Of a stretch of DNA of 64,000 nt, positions 35,676 through 43,878 are shown piece by piece. Positions within the stretch are counted from its first letter, which is position 1, and every line of letters starts with the position of its first letter. The DNA is taken from assembly GCF_000328625.1 (NCBI RefSeq), contig NC_019978.1, positions 1,984,001 to 2,048,000 on the forward strand, in the 5' to 3' direction. Made by a program: the position numbers and the translations under genes. Source of the stretch: Halobacteroides halobius DSM 5150 (lineage in GTDB: Bacteria; Bacillota; Halanaerobiia; Halobacteroidales; Halobacteroidaceae). Under the pieces are notes generated by a model. That model searched no databases. It saw only the letters and a list, made by a program, of their open reading frames with translations, and was not told where the DNA came from.

Positions 35676-35706
35676 GATAGAAAAGACCCACATTTAAAGT
35701 GGGTCT
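35676..35706 (-). terminator. Terminator after the SPOR-domain gene
   Basis: An 8-bp stem AGACCCAC/GTGGGTCT with a 7-nt loop (35684-35706), followed on the minus strand by CTTTTCTAT. Confidence 0.82.
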
Positions 35707-35710
35707 AAAT

Positions 35711-36211
35711 TTAGTGTTTGATATAAACAGAGAATCCGCTCTTCTTAAGCTCAGAACCTAATTCTTCCGCAGCTTTTTCAGTTCTAAATGCCCCAGTCTG
35801 AACCCGATAAGGCTCCTCACTAGTAATGTATGCAGTAAATCCTTGCTTTTTCAAATTCTTAACTAAACCTTGAGCATTAGACTTCTTACTAAAAGCACCT
35901 ACCTGAACAACAAACAGATTCTGATTATTTATTGATTGGGAAATTGTAGGTTTTTCAGATTCAGTTTCTGCTTTCTTCTTGGTTGCATTTGAATTAGATG
36001 CCTTCTCCTTTAGCTTATCAGGATTAATCTCCTCCTCTTTAACAATTTTGTCACCATTAATTGCATTAAGCTTTTCCTTAGGAGCAGCATAATAGTCTAA
36101 AAACCAGCTACTAACAAAATAACCAAATACACCAGCCATCACCGCCATAACAGCTAACATTGTAAATAAGGAAGCACCAGACTTAAGCTTTCCACCTTTA
36201 TTTCTTCTCAT
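35711..36211 (-). CDS. SPOR-domain membrane protein
   Basis: 166 residues: a basic cytoplasmic start, one membrane helix (about 14-36), a Lys/Glu/Asn-rich linker and a C-terminal SPOR domain (FVVQVGAFSKKSNAQGL and PYRVQTGAFRTEKAAEEL). SPOR domains bind denuded peptidoglycan at septa. Single transcription unit with its own terminator, after folC. Confidence 0.85.
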   Translation of the reverse strand: MRRNKGGKLKSGASLFTMLAVMAVMAGVFGYFVSSWFLDYYAAPKEKLNAINGDKIVKEEEINPDKLKEKASNSNATKKKAETESEKPTISQSINNQNLFVVQVGAFSKKSNAQGLVKNLKKQGFTAYITSEEPYRVQTGAFRTEKAAEELGSELKKSGFSVYIKH

Positions 36212-36347
36212 AAAATACCATCTCCTCCTGATTTAATTTAGGGAGTAAGTTTTAAAATTAAGTCTTACCTGCTTTTCTTAATAGATATTATGCAACCTAT
36301 CAACTATTTATTAACAAGTTTCAAAATAAATAATTTCATTCAATAGA

Positions 36348-37619
36348 TTAATTTTCTAAAATATCCTTTGCTTCAGCTACAGTATATAAAGAACCACTGA
36401 TTACAATTAGGTCATTAACCTCCGCAACTTGTTTGGTATAATCTATAGCTTTGACTAATTCTTCTTCTAGTTTTACATTAGAGTTATACTGAATTACTTC
36501 TTCTTTTATATTAGTAACTTCTTCCACTCGCTCATTTATATTTTCAGCTATTATTACTTGCCTGGCACTTGGGGCCAATTGACTGATAATCCCTTTTACA
36601 TCTTTATCAGCTAAAATACTAACTACTAAAAATAAATTATCATATTCTAAATTTCTAATAGCTTCTTTTAATTTCTTAGCTGCAGCATAATTATGAGCAC
36701 CATCAAGAATAATAGTTGGCTGCGTAGATGTTACTTCTAACCTCCCGGGCCAATTTACTTTAGATATTCCCTGCTTAATCTCTACCTTAGTAACTGGAAA
36801 TTGATCATTTAAAATTTCTATGGCTGATAAAGCAGTAGCAGCATTAACTATTTGATGATTGCCTAATAAAGGAAGTTGTAACTTGTTATAAACTTCCTGC
36901 TCTCCCCTAATATCAAATACCTGTTTTAATAGTCTTACTTGATATTTTTTCCAACTAAATTTATTGTATACATTTACTAACCTTGCTTCTTTTTCTGAAC
37001 AAACTTGTTTTAAACAAGATAAAACTTCTTTATTTTGAGTAGCAGTAATTACAAATTGATCTGGCTTAATAATTCCTGCCTTTTCAACAGCAATTTCGCT
37101 TATTGTATTTCCTAAATAGTCAGTGTGATCTAAACTTACATTTGTAATAATAGATATTAGAGTATCCACTACATTAGTAGCATCCAGTCTGCCACCCATT
37201 CCTACTTCTAAAATTGCTAAATCTACCTTTTGGTCAGCAAAATAGCTTATAGCTAGTGCAGTAATAACTTCAAAAAAAGTAGGATGTTCTAATTTATAGT
37301 TCACTTTCTTAATCGCTATTTTTAATTTATTAACTAATTTCTTTAAATCTTGGTCACTAATATTTTCATCATTAATTCTAATTCGTTCATTAAATTCAAT
37401 TAAGTGTGGGGAGTTATAAGTACCTACTTTATAACCTGCTTCTTTATAGATTGAAGTCAATATAGCTGCAGTAGACCCCTTACCATTAGTCCCTCCAACA
37501 TGAATAATATTAAGCTTTTCTTCAGGGTTTCCCAAGTAATCTAATAATAATTCCATTCGCTCTAAGCCAGGCTTTATTCCAAATTTATTTAAAGATTCCA
37601 AATACTCTATTGCTTTCAT
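36348..37619 (-). CDS. folC: Bifunctional folylpolyglutamate/dihydrofolate synthase
   Basis: Mur-ligase-fold enzyme adding glutamate to folates. Motifs: IHVGGTNGKGSTAAI (P-loop), GMGGRLDATNVV, SLDHTDYLGNT, ILDGAHNYAA. About 423 residues. It usually follows valS; here two plus-strand genes separate them. ATG start. Confidence 0.95.
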   Translation of the reverse strand: MKAIEYLESLNKFGIKPGLERMELLLDYLGNPEEKLNIIHVGGTNGKGSTAAILTSIYKEAGYKVGTYNSPHLIEFNERIRINDENISDQDLKKLVNKLKIAIKKVNYKLEHPTFFEVITALAISYFADQKVDLAILEVGMGGRLDATNVVDTLISIITNVSLDHTDYLGNTISEIAVEKAGIIKPDQFVITATQNKEVLSCLKQVCSEKEARLVNVYNKFSWKKYQVRLLKQVFDIRGEQEVYNKLQLPLLGNHQIVNAATALSAIEILNDQFPVTKVEIKQGISKVNWPGRLEVTSTQPTIILDGAHNYAAAKKLKEAIRNLEYDNLFLVVSILADKDVKGIISQLAPSARQVIIAENINERVEEVTNIKEEVIQYNSNVKLEEELVKAIDYTKQVAEVNDLIVISGSLYTVAEAKDILEN

Positions 37620-37695
37620 CTTTTCACCTCAATTAAAATATGATACAATAAAAATAAATGACCACTAATTACTAACTAAAAAAGGAGAGGATAAT

Positions 37696-38283
37696 ATGAA
37701 AGGACTATCTGTTCTAGGCAGTCCTCGTCATAACGGAAATAATGCATTATTACTTCAAGAAATAAATTCTAGTTTAAAAGAAAATTGTAATATTAAATTA
37801 GATAAAATAGAAATAGATAACCTAGATATTAGCCCCTGTCTATCTTGTGATTATTGTAAAAAAAATATAAACTGTACTATTGCAGATGATATGATAAAAC
37901 TCTACTCTAAGTTTGATGAAGCAGATATAATCTTAATTTCCTCTCCTCTTTATTTTAACACTGTTTCAGCTCAATTAAAAGCAATGATTGATCGTTGTCA
38001 AGCATTATGGGCCAACCGCTTTGTATTAAAGAAACCATTAATTGACCCTAACAAAAAAAGGTTAGGAGCTTTTGTCTCCACAGCTGGTCAACCTATAACT
38101 AATGATAGATTTAAGTACGTAACTAGTACTCTAGATTTATTCTTTAAAGCAATTAGTGCTGACTACTATGATAATTTTTTTGTTGGTAATATAGACCACA
38201 AACCAATTACTAATAGACCTAAAATCATCTCTGATGCTTATGATTGGGGAGAACGATTGGCCCAAGAATTAAAAAGACTATAG
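37696..38283 (+). CDS. Iron-sulfur flavoprotein / NAD(P)H-dependent FMN reductase
   Basis: A 195-residue flavodoxin-fold protein: SVLGSPRHNGNNALLLQE (phosphate loop), CLSCDYCKKNINCTI (Cys-rich segment of the iron-sulfur flavoprotein family), SSPLYFNTVSAQLKAMIDR. Binds FMN and possibly an Fe-S cluster; electron donor unknown. GGAGAGG site before ATG. It and the following ferredoxin form a plus-strand pair between folC and valS. Confidence 0.88.
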   Translation: MKGLSVLGSPRHNGNNALLLQEINSSLKENCNIKLDKIEIDNLDISPCLSCDYCKKNINCTIADDMIKLYSKFDEADIILISSPLYFNTVSAQLKAMIDRCQALWANRFVLKKPLIDPNKKRLGAFVSTAGQPITNDRFKYVTSTLDLFFKAISADYYDNFFVGNIDHKPITNRPKIISDAYDWGERLAQELKRL

Positions 38284-38385
38284 CTTATATATAAATTTAG
38301 ATATACTGCTTTTATTTCCTGTTTAAATTTTAGAGGGTTTCGCAATAATTTAAATTTTTTATTACAATTAGAGAGGAGATAACAA

Positions 38386-38661
38386 ATGAAGGCTAAAAAA
38401 ATTATCAAAATTGATGAAAATAAGTGTAATGGGTGTGGAGAATGTATCACAACTTGTAATAAAGGTGGACTAAAAATCATTGATGGGATAGCAAAATTAG
38501 TTAAAGAATCACTTTGTGGATCTTTTATCGACTGTATTGGGGACTGTCCTACTGGAGCTTTAACCATTAAAAATAAAAGATTATCAGCTAGTAACACATT
38601 GGCTCCTAATGCTGGTTGTTATTTGAGTGGTAGATATGATGCTAATGACTGGCTTACTTAA
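38386..38661 (+). CDS. Small 4Fe-4S ferredoxin-like protein
   Basis: 91 residues with CNGCGECITTCNKGGL (first cluster) and CGSFIDCIGDCPTGAL (three-Cys second cluster of the CDGLGxCxGxCP type). Resembles the N-terminal part of longer ferredoxins in strict anaerobes, so a shortened version is likely. GAGAGGAG site before ATG. Probably a partner of the upstream flavoprotein. Confidence 0.85.
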   Translation: MKAKKIIKIDENKCNGCGECITTCNKGGLKIIDGIAKLVKESLCGSFIDCIGDCPTGALTIKNKRLSASNTLAPNAGCYLSGRYDANDWLT

Positions 38662-38670
38662 ATATTGAAT

Positions 38671-38708
38671 CTAAAAAGCCAGTCTCTAATTAGAGACTGG
38701 CTTTTTAG
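38671..38708. terminator. Bidirectional terminator between ferredoxin and valS
   Basis: A perfect 38-bp inverted repeat with arm CTAAAAAGCCAGTCTCTAA, A- and T-runs at either end, between convergent genes. Confidence 0.93.
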
Positions 38709-41366
38709 CTATCCTTTTAATTCTGCTAATCGCTCTTGTAATTGTTCTTTTTTAGCAGTATATTCTTTCTTTTTCTCTCTCTCTTCTTCTACCAAATGAT
38801 CCGGTGCATTATTAACAAATCCTTCATTAGCTAACTTTCCTTTGGCCCGTTCTATCTCATACTCTACATCTTCAATTTCTTCCTCTAATCTTGCCACCTC
38901 TTTATCAATATCAATTAAATCTTTTAGTGGTAGGATAATCTCTACCTGATTAGTGATTGCTGTTGAAGCTTTATCTGGTCTATCATCAACTTCAGCTGTA
39001 ATTGTTAAGTCACTTACTTTAGATAAATCAGCAATATAATCTCTACCTTCTGCAATCACATCTAATTTAGCTTGCTCCTCAGAGGTTAAAATAGCTGTAA
39101 TCTCTTTTCCAGGGTTAACCTTCATTTCATTTCTAATATTTCTAACACTTCTAATTACATCCATTACTATATCCATTTTAGCTTCAGCTTGATCATTAAT
39201 GGCTATACTATCTGGTTCAGGCCAAGTAGCAGTCATCAAACTATCCTCTACACTAGGTAAACAATCCCAAATTTCTTCAGTGATAAATGGCATACATGGA
39301 TGTAATAATTTTAAAATATTACTTAAAGTATACCACACTACATATTGTGCCGTTTGATATGCTGCTTGATCTTCATCCTGGTATAATCGTGGTTTAATTA
39401 ACTCAATATACCAATCACAAAATTCACTCCACACAAAATCATATAATTCTTGGGCTACTTGACCAAATTGATAGTCATCTAATAAATCAGTTACTTGTTT
39501 AATTTTTTTATTTAAGCGACTTAACATCCACTGGTCAGCTAAAGTATATTTTAAATTACCATAATCTATTTCATCTAACTCAAAATCTTCTAAATTCATT
39601 AGTACAAATCGAGAAGCATTCCATAACTTGTTAGCAAAGTTTCTACTAGCTTCAACTCTTTCCTCTCGATACCGAATATCATTACCTGGTGTATTACCAG
39701 TAATTAAAGTAAATCGTAAAGTATCAGCTCCATATTGATTAATAACTTCAATAGGATCTACTCCATTACCTAATGATTTACTCATTTTTCTTCCTTGCGA
39801 ATCCCTTACTAAACCATGAATATAAATATCAGAAAAAGGTTTCTCCTCCATAAACTCTAAAGACATAAAAATCATTCTAGCTACCCAAAAGAAAATAATA
39901 TCTCGACCAGTAACTAATACATCAGTCGGATAAAAATAATCTACCTCTGCTTTATCCTCGGGCCAACCTAAAGTAGAAAAAGGCCAAAGTCCAGAACTAA
40001 ACCATGTATCTAATACATCTTCATCCTGCTGTAACTTAGAACTATCACATTCCGAACAATTCGTTGGCTCTTTAGAGGTTACAATCACTTCACCACAATC
40101 TTGACAATACCAAACTGGAATTTGATGTCCCCACCACAACTGTCTAGAAATACACCAATCTCTAATATTCTCCATCCAGTTAAAATAAACTTTATCAAAT
40201 CGCTCTGGGACAAAATTAATATCTCCATTCTTTACAGCTTCAATAGCTGGTGTGGCTAGCTGCTCCATATCAACAAACCACTGTTTAGAAACTAAAGGTT
40301 CAATAACAGTATCACAACGATAGCACTGTCCTACTGAGTGTTCATGTTCTTCAATTCCTGTTAATAGACCAGTAGACTTTAGATCGTCAATTAACTGCTT
40401 GCGGCATTCATAACGATCCATTCCTTCATATTTACCAGCTTCACTAGTCATATTAGCTTGATCATCAATCACCTTAATAATTTCTAAATCATGACGTTGA
40501 CCTATTTCAAAATCATTAGGATCATGAGCAGGTGTCACCTTGACCATACCAGTACCAAATTCAGAATCTACATAATCATCAGCAATAATCTCAACCTCTC
40601 GATTAACAATCGGTACAATTACCTTCTCACCAATTAAGTCCTGATATCGCTCATCATCTGGGTTAACAGCTATTGCTGTATCTCCTAACATAGTTTCTGG
40701 TCTAGTAGTAGCAACTACAATATAATCATCTTTATCTTTGAAGTTATATTTTAATTGATATAATTCGCCTGGTTGATCCTCGTGTTCTACCTCAACATCT
40801 GATAAAGTAGTTTCACAATCAGGACACCAATTTATAATATAATCCCCTTGATAAATTAATCCTTTATCATATAATTGGACAAAAGCTTCTTTAACTGCTT
40901 TATTACATCCTTCATCCATTGTAAACCTTTCTTTATCCCAATCACAAGAAACCCCTAATTTAGTAAGCTGGTTAGTAATTGTGTTTCCATACTCTTCTGT
41001 CCAATCCCAGGCCCGCTCTAAAAATTCTTCTCTATTTATATCATCTTTAGTTAATCCTTCTTCCTCTCGCATTTTATTAACTACTTTAACCTCAGTAGCA
41101 ATACTAGCATGATCTGTCCCTGGTACCCATAAAGCTTCATATCCTTGCATTCGCTTCCAACGAATTAAAATATCTTGAAAAGTCATATCTAAAGCATGAC
41201 CAATATGTAATTGACCAGTAACATTAGGAGGCGGCATCATAATTGTAAACGACTCTTTATCTTCATTAACCTCCGCTTGAAAAAATTGATTTTCTTGCCA
41301 ATAATCATACCATTTTTCTTCTACTTGATCTGGATTATAAGTTGTTGATAGATTTTCCTTGCCCAT
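38709..41366 (-). CDS. valS: Valyl-tRNA synthetase
   Basis: Class Ia synthetase of about 885 residues. HIGH motif in PPPNVTGQLHIGHALDM, KMSKS in GRKMSKSLGNG, editing domain, zinc-type Cys pairs (CPDC, CQDCGEV, CSEC) and a C-terminal coiled-coil arm. The frame is open 19 codons further upstream; GGGGGAAG before ATG at 41366 fixes the start. Controlled by a T-box leader. Confidence 0.97.
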   Translation of the reverse strand: MGKENLSTTYNPDQVEEKWYDYWQENQFFQAEVNEDKESFTIMMPPPNVTGQLHIGHALDMTFQDILIRWKRMQGYEALWVPGTDHASIATEVKVVNKMREEEGLTKDDINREEFLERAWDWTEEYGNTITNQLTKLGVSCDWDKERFTMDEGCNKAVKEAFVQLYDKGLIYQGDYIINWCPDCETTLSDVEVEHEDQPGELYQLKYNFKDKDDYIVVATTRPETMLGDTAIAVNPDDERYQDLIGEKVIVPIVNREVEIIADDYVDSEFGTGMVKVTPAHDPNDFEIGQRHDLEIIKVIDDQANMTSEAGKYEGMDRYECRKQLIDDLKSTGLLTGIEEHEHSVGQCYRCDTVIEPLVSKQWFVDMEQLATPAIEAVKNGDINFVPERFDKVYFNWMENIRDWCISRQLWWGHQIPVWYCQDCGEVIVTSKEPTNCSECDSSKLQQDEDVLDTWFSSGLWPFSTLGWPEDKAEVDYFYPTDVLVTGRDIIFFWVARMIFMSLEFMEEKPFSDIYIHGLVRDSQGRKMSKSLGNGVDPIEVINQYGADTLRFTLITGNTPGNDIRYREERVEASRNFANKLWNASRFVLMNLEDFELDEIDYGNLKYTLADQWMLSRLNKKIKQVTDLLDDYQFGQVAQELYDFVWSEFCDWYIELIKPRLYQDEDQAAYQTAQYVVWYTLSNILKLLHPCMPFITEEIWDCLPSVEDSLMTATWPEPDSIAINDQAEAKMDIVMDVIRSVRNIRNEMKVNPGKEITAILTSEEQAKLDVIAEGRDYIADLSKVSDLTITAEVDDRPDKASTAITNQVEIILPLKDLIDIDKEVARLEEEIEDVEYEIERAKGKLANEGFVNNAPDHLVEEEREKKKEYTAKKEQLQERLAELKG

Positions 41367-41400
41367 TTTACTTCCCCCTTTATTAATTCTACAATTTAAA

Positions 41401-41657
41401 CAATAAAAAAAGATCCCCTCCATCCTTAGTTAAGGACGAAAGAGGATCTTTCGCGGTACCACCTTAGTTCCTTACGGCTCTTAAACTAGGTAACGCCTAG
41501 CATTCGGCTAAAACTACTTTAACTTCATTTTAGCAACTCAGAAACGACTTCAATTAATATCACCTAGAGTACCTCCCAGCTTTGAGTACTCCTCTCTATA
41601 AGTGAGGGATTAATTTACTACTTTTCTTCACAGTTTTTCCCGTTTTCAATTATTTCA
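41401..41657 (-). ncRNA. T-box riboswitch upstream of valS
   Basis: Contains the T-box core AAGGTGGTACCGCG (minus strand, core 41452-41463) and a terminator stem AAAGATCCTC...GAGGGGATCTT with T-run (41403-41453). The upstream stem I has AATTAAT/ATTAATT basal pairing and a GAGTAC/GTACTC helix. In stem I the likely specifier is GUG (in TAGGUGAU), a Val codon. Uncharged tRNA-Val would stabilise the antiterminator. Confidence 0.92.
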
Positions 41658-41663
41658 TCTATA

Positions 41664-41692
41664 ATCATATAATTATTTCTCCAAGTTGTCAA
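41664..41692 (-). promoter_or_regulatory. SigmaA promoter for valS T-box transcript
   Basis: Minus strand TTGACA (41687-41692), 17-nt spacer, TATGAT (41664-41669). Confidence 0.88.
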
Positions 41693-41705
41693 CTATATTA
41701 AACTA

Positions 41706-42329
41706 TTATATCTGAAAAGGAAAAATAACAAAGACTAATAAATCCCATACAGAATGAGAAATAATAACTGACATCAAACTATAATTCTCTACAATTAACC
41801 AGCCCCAAAACAATCCTGCTAGCAATGCAGCTATAATTAACACAATATTTCCCGTCCATAAATGAAGTGCTGCATAAAGTAAAGAAGCAAAGAGATAACC
41901 TAGCTTATCTCCAAAGTTGATACTTAAAGTCCGTTGAAGAAATCCTCTCCAAAAAATCTCTTCAGCAGGGCCAATAACAATTACCAATAATAAACCAACC
42001 AAAGCTAAATTTAACTCTTGGCGATACTGATACACTGTAGCTATCTTTATTATAGTATGAGGCATCAAGAGCTGACCTATTTGATTTCCTAACCAAAACA
42101 GGATATATAATATCCCAGCTGATACCACTCCAACAATTAAATCACTTACTTGTAAATCAAAATCAAATTTCTTATACCTGCTAGCAATTACCAGTTGAAT
42201 AATTGCTACTAGACTTAACCTCGACCAAAAGTTTACAAGATTAGTTCTAAAAACTATGATCCATAATAAATTGATAAATACTATTACATAACCTAACTGT
42301 TGCAAAGAGATCTTTTTCTTCAGCTTCAT
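41706..42329 (-). CDS. CPBP-family intramembrane metalloprotease
   Basis: A 207-residue, about six-helix protein with the Abi/CPBP motifs GPAEEIFWRGFLQ (Glu-Glu-x3-Arg), AALHLWTG and SHSVWDLLVF. Related to Rce1-type CAAX proteases; substrate unknown. Ends 14 bp before the valS promoter and starts 5 bp after the UbiA gene. Confidence 0.85.
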   Translation of the reverse strand: MKLKKKISLQQLGYVIVFINLLWIIVFRTNLVNFWSRLSLVAIIQLVIASRYKKFDFDLQVSDLIVGVVSAGILYILFWLGNQIGQLLMPHTIIKIATVYQYRQELNLALVGLLLVIVIGPAEEIFWRGFLQRTLSINFGDKLGYLFASLLYAALHLWTGNIVLIIAALLAGLFWGWLIVENYSLMSVIISHSVWDLLVFVIFPFQI

Positions 42330-42333
42330 AATA

Positions 42334-43233
42334 CTACCCTAAAAAGTTAGCACTTATTATTGCTAAAGTTAACAAAGCCCCAAATTTAAAATGTAATTGA
42401 GCTGTTTGAAGATCAATCTGTTGTACATTTAATTTAGAATTAACTGTAGCTCTTCTAACTAAAGACATATTATTAAAGGCATACGGCAAGGTTATCAAAG
42501 AAATTAAAGCCCACTTAGTAATAACTCCTTTTAATACCAACCAGACTAATATTAAATAGGCTAAGGAAACTAACCCTAAATATAACTTAGCTGCTAATTC
42601 TCTTCCTAATAAAATTGCCAAAGTCTTAATTTCAACATTAGAATCATGTTCAATATCACGAAAGTCGTTCCCTTGTAAAATAGCACTAACTAATAATCCT
42701 AAGGGAATAGAGATTAATAAAACTTGATGGTTATAGCTAGCTGTTTGTACATAATAAGAACCAATTACTATCAACGGGCCAAATAAAAGAAAAACCATAG
42801 GAACCCCTAAAGCATAATATTTATAGTTAATTGGCTTAGCAGTATAAAAACAACCTCCTAAGATACCAATTATAGATAAAATGACTACTAGAGCCCCCCG
42901 TAAATAAGATAAATAAAAAATAATTGGCAGTGCTAATCCAAAGCAGATTAATCCTACAGTTTTAATCTGACTAGCAGGAATCAAACCGGCTACCAAAATA
43001 CCACTAGAACCGTAAGAATCTTTAGTATCAACTTTAGATTTATAATCATAGTAATCATTTAATAAATTAGACCCACCATGTAATAATACTATCCCACAAA
43101 TAGTCAATATAAACAAGCCTATATCAAATTGGCCCTGTTTAATTGCTAATCCCGTTCCCAAAAAAACCGGTAGCAAAGAAGCAGTAAAAAATAAAGGACG
43201 AAAAGCCTTAATCCATATTTTAAGTGGAAACAT
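42334..43233 (-). CDS. UbiA-family prenyltransferase (MenA/DmkA-like)
   Basis: A 299-residue membrane enzyme with the Asp-rich motif NLLNDYYDYKSKVD and a second acidic motif ILQGNDFRDIEHDSN. Resembles 1,4-dihydroxy-2-naphthoate prenyltransferase, which would join the polyprenyl tail made by the 20.7-21.6 kb synthase to a naphthoquinone head. No other men genes are in the window, so the head group is inferred. Confidence 0.85.
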   Translation of the reverse strand: MFPLKIWIKAFRPLFFTASLLPVFLGTGLAIKQGQFDIGLFILTICGIVLLHGGSNLLNDYYDYKSKVDTKDSYGSSGILVAGLIPASQIKTVGLICFGLALPIIFYLSYLRGALVVILSIIGILGGCFYTAKPINYKYYALGVPMVFLLFGPLIVIGSYYVQTASYNHQVLLISIPLGLLVSAILQGNDFRDIEHDSNVEIKTLAILLGRELAAKLYLGLVSLAYLILVWLVLKGVITKWALISLITLPYAFNNMSLVRRATVNSKLNVQQIDLQTAQLHFKFGALLTLAIISANFLG

Positions 43234-43293
43234 TATCTCACTCCTTAATTCCTTTTAGAGTGATTATTCCCCAGATCACAAATTAATATACTA

Positions 43294-43878
43294 TTAATCA
43301 ATAAATTGATTAATAAATTTAAATACTTCTTTCTTTCCCTCACCTGTTTTAGCAGAAAAGAAGGTAAAAGGAACAAATGGAGTTAAGTGTAATCTTTCTT
43401 TAATCAATTTTTCTTGTTGTCTACGTTGACTTCTTTTTAGTTTGTCTACTTTTGTAGCAACTATTAAAGTTGGCATATTCATTTCTAATAGCCAATCATA
43501 CATCATCAAATCATCATTAGTAGGTTTATGACGAGAATCAATTACTAGTATTACTCCCTCTAAATGAGATCGATTAAATAAATAATTTTCAATCATTACT
43601 CCCCATTCTTCTTTTACTTTATCTGGTACTTTAGCAAAACCATACCCTGGTAAATCAACAAAATAGAAATAGTTATCCATTTTATAAAAGTTAATTGATT
43701 GAGTTTTTCCTGGCTTTGAACTAGTGAAAGCTAACTTACGACGATTAATTACTTTGTTAATTAAAGAAGATTTACCAACATTAGAACGCCCCGCCAAAGC
43801 AACCTCTGGCAAATTATGAAAGGGATATTCTTCTCTTTTATGAGTACTGCAAACAAATTCTGGATTATTAATCTTCAT
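43294..43878 (-). CDS. engB: EngB/YsxC ribosome-biogenesis GTPase
   Basis: Small GTPase: GRSNVGKSSLIN (G1), DLPGYGFAKV (G3), TKVDKL (G4), SAKTGEG (G5). Needed for 50S assembly. ATG at 43878 follows AAAGGA; it overlaps the lon 3' end by 11 bp, the conserved lon-engB pair. Confidence 0.95.
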   Translation of the reverse strand: MKINNPEFVCSTHKREEYPFHNLPEVALAGRSNVGKSSLINKVINRRKLAFTSSKPGKTQSINFYKMDNYFYFVDLPGYGFAKVPDKVKEEWGVMIENYLFNRSHLEGVILVIDSRHKPTNDDLMMYDWLLEMNMPTLIVATKVDKLKRSQRRQQEKLIKERLHLTPFVPFTFFSAKTGEGKKEVFKFINQFID

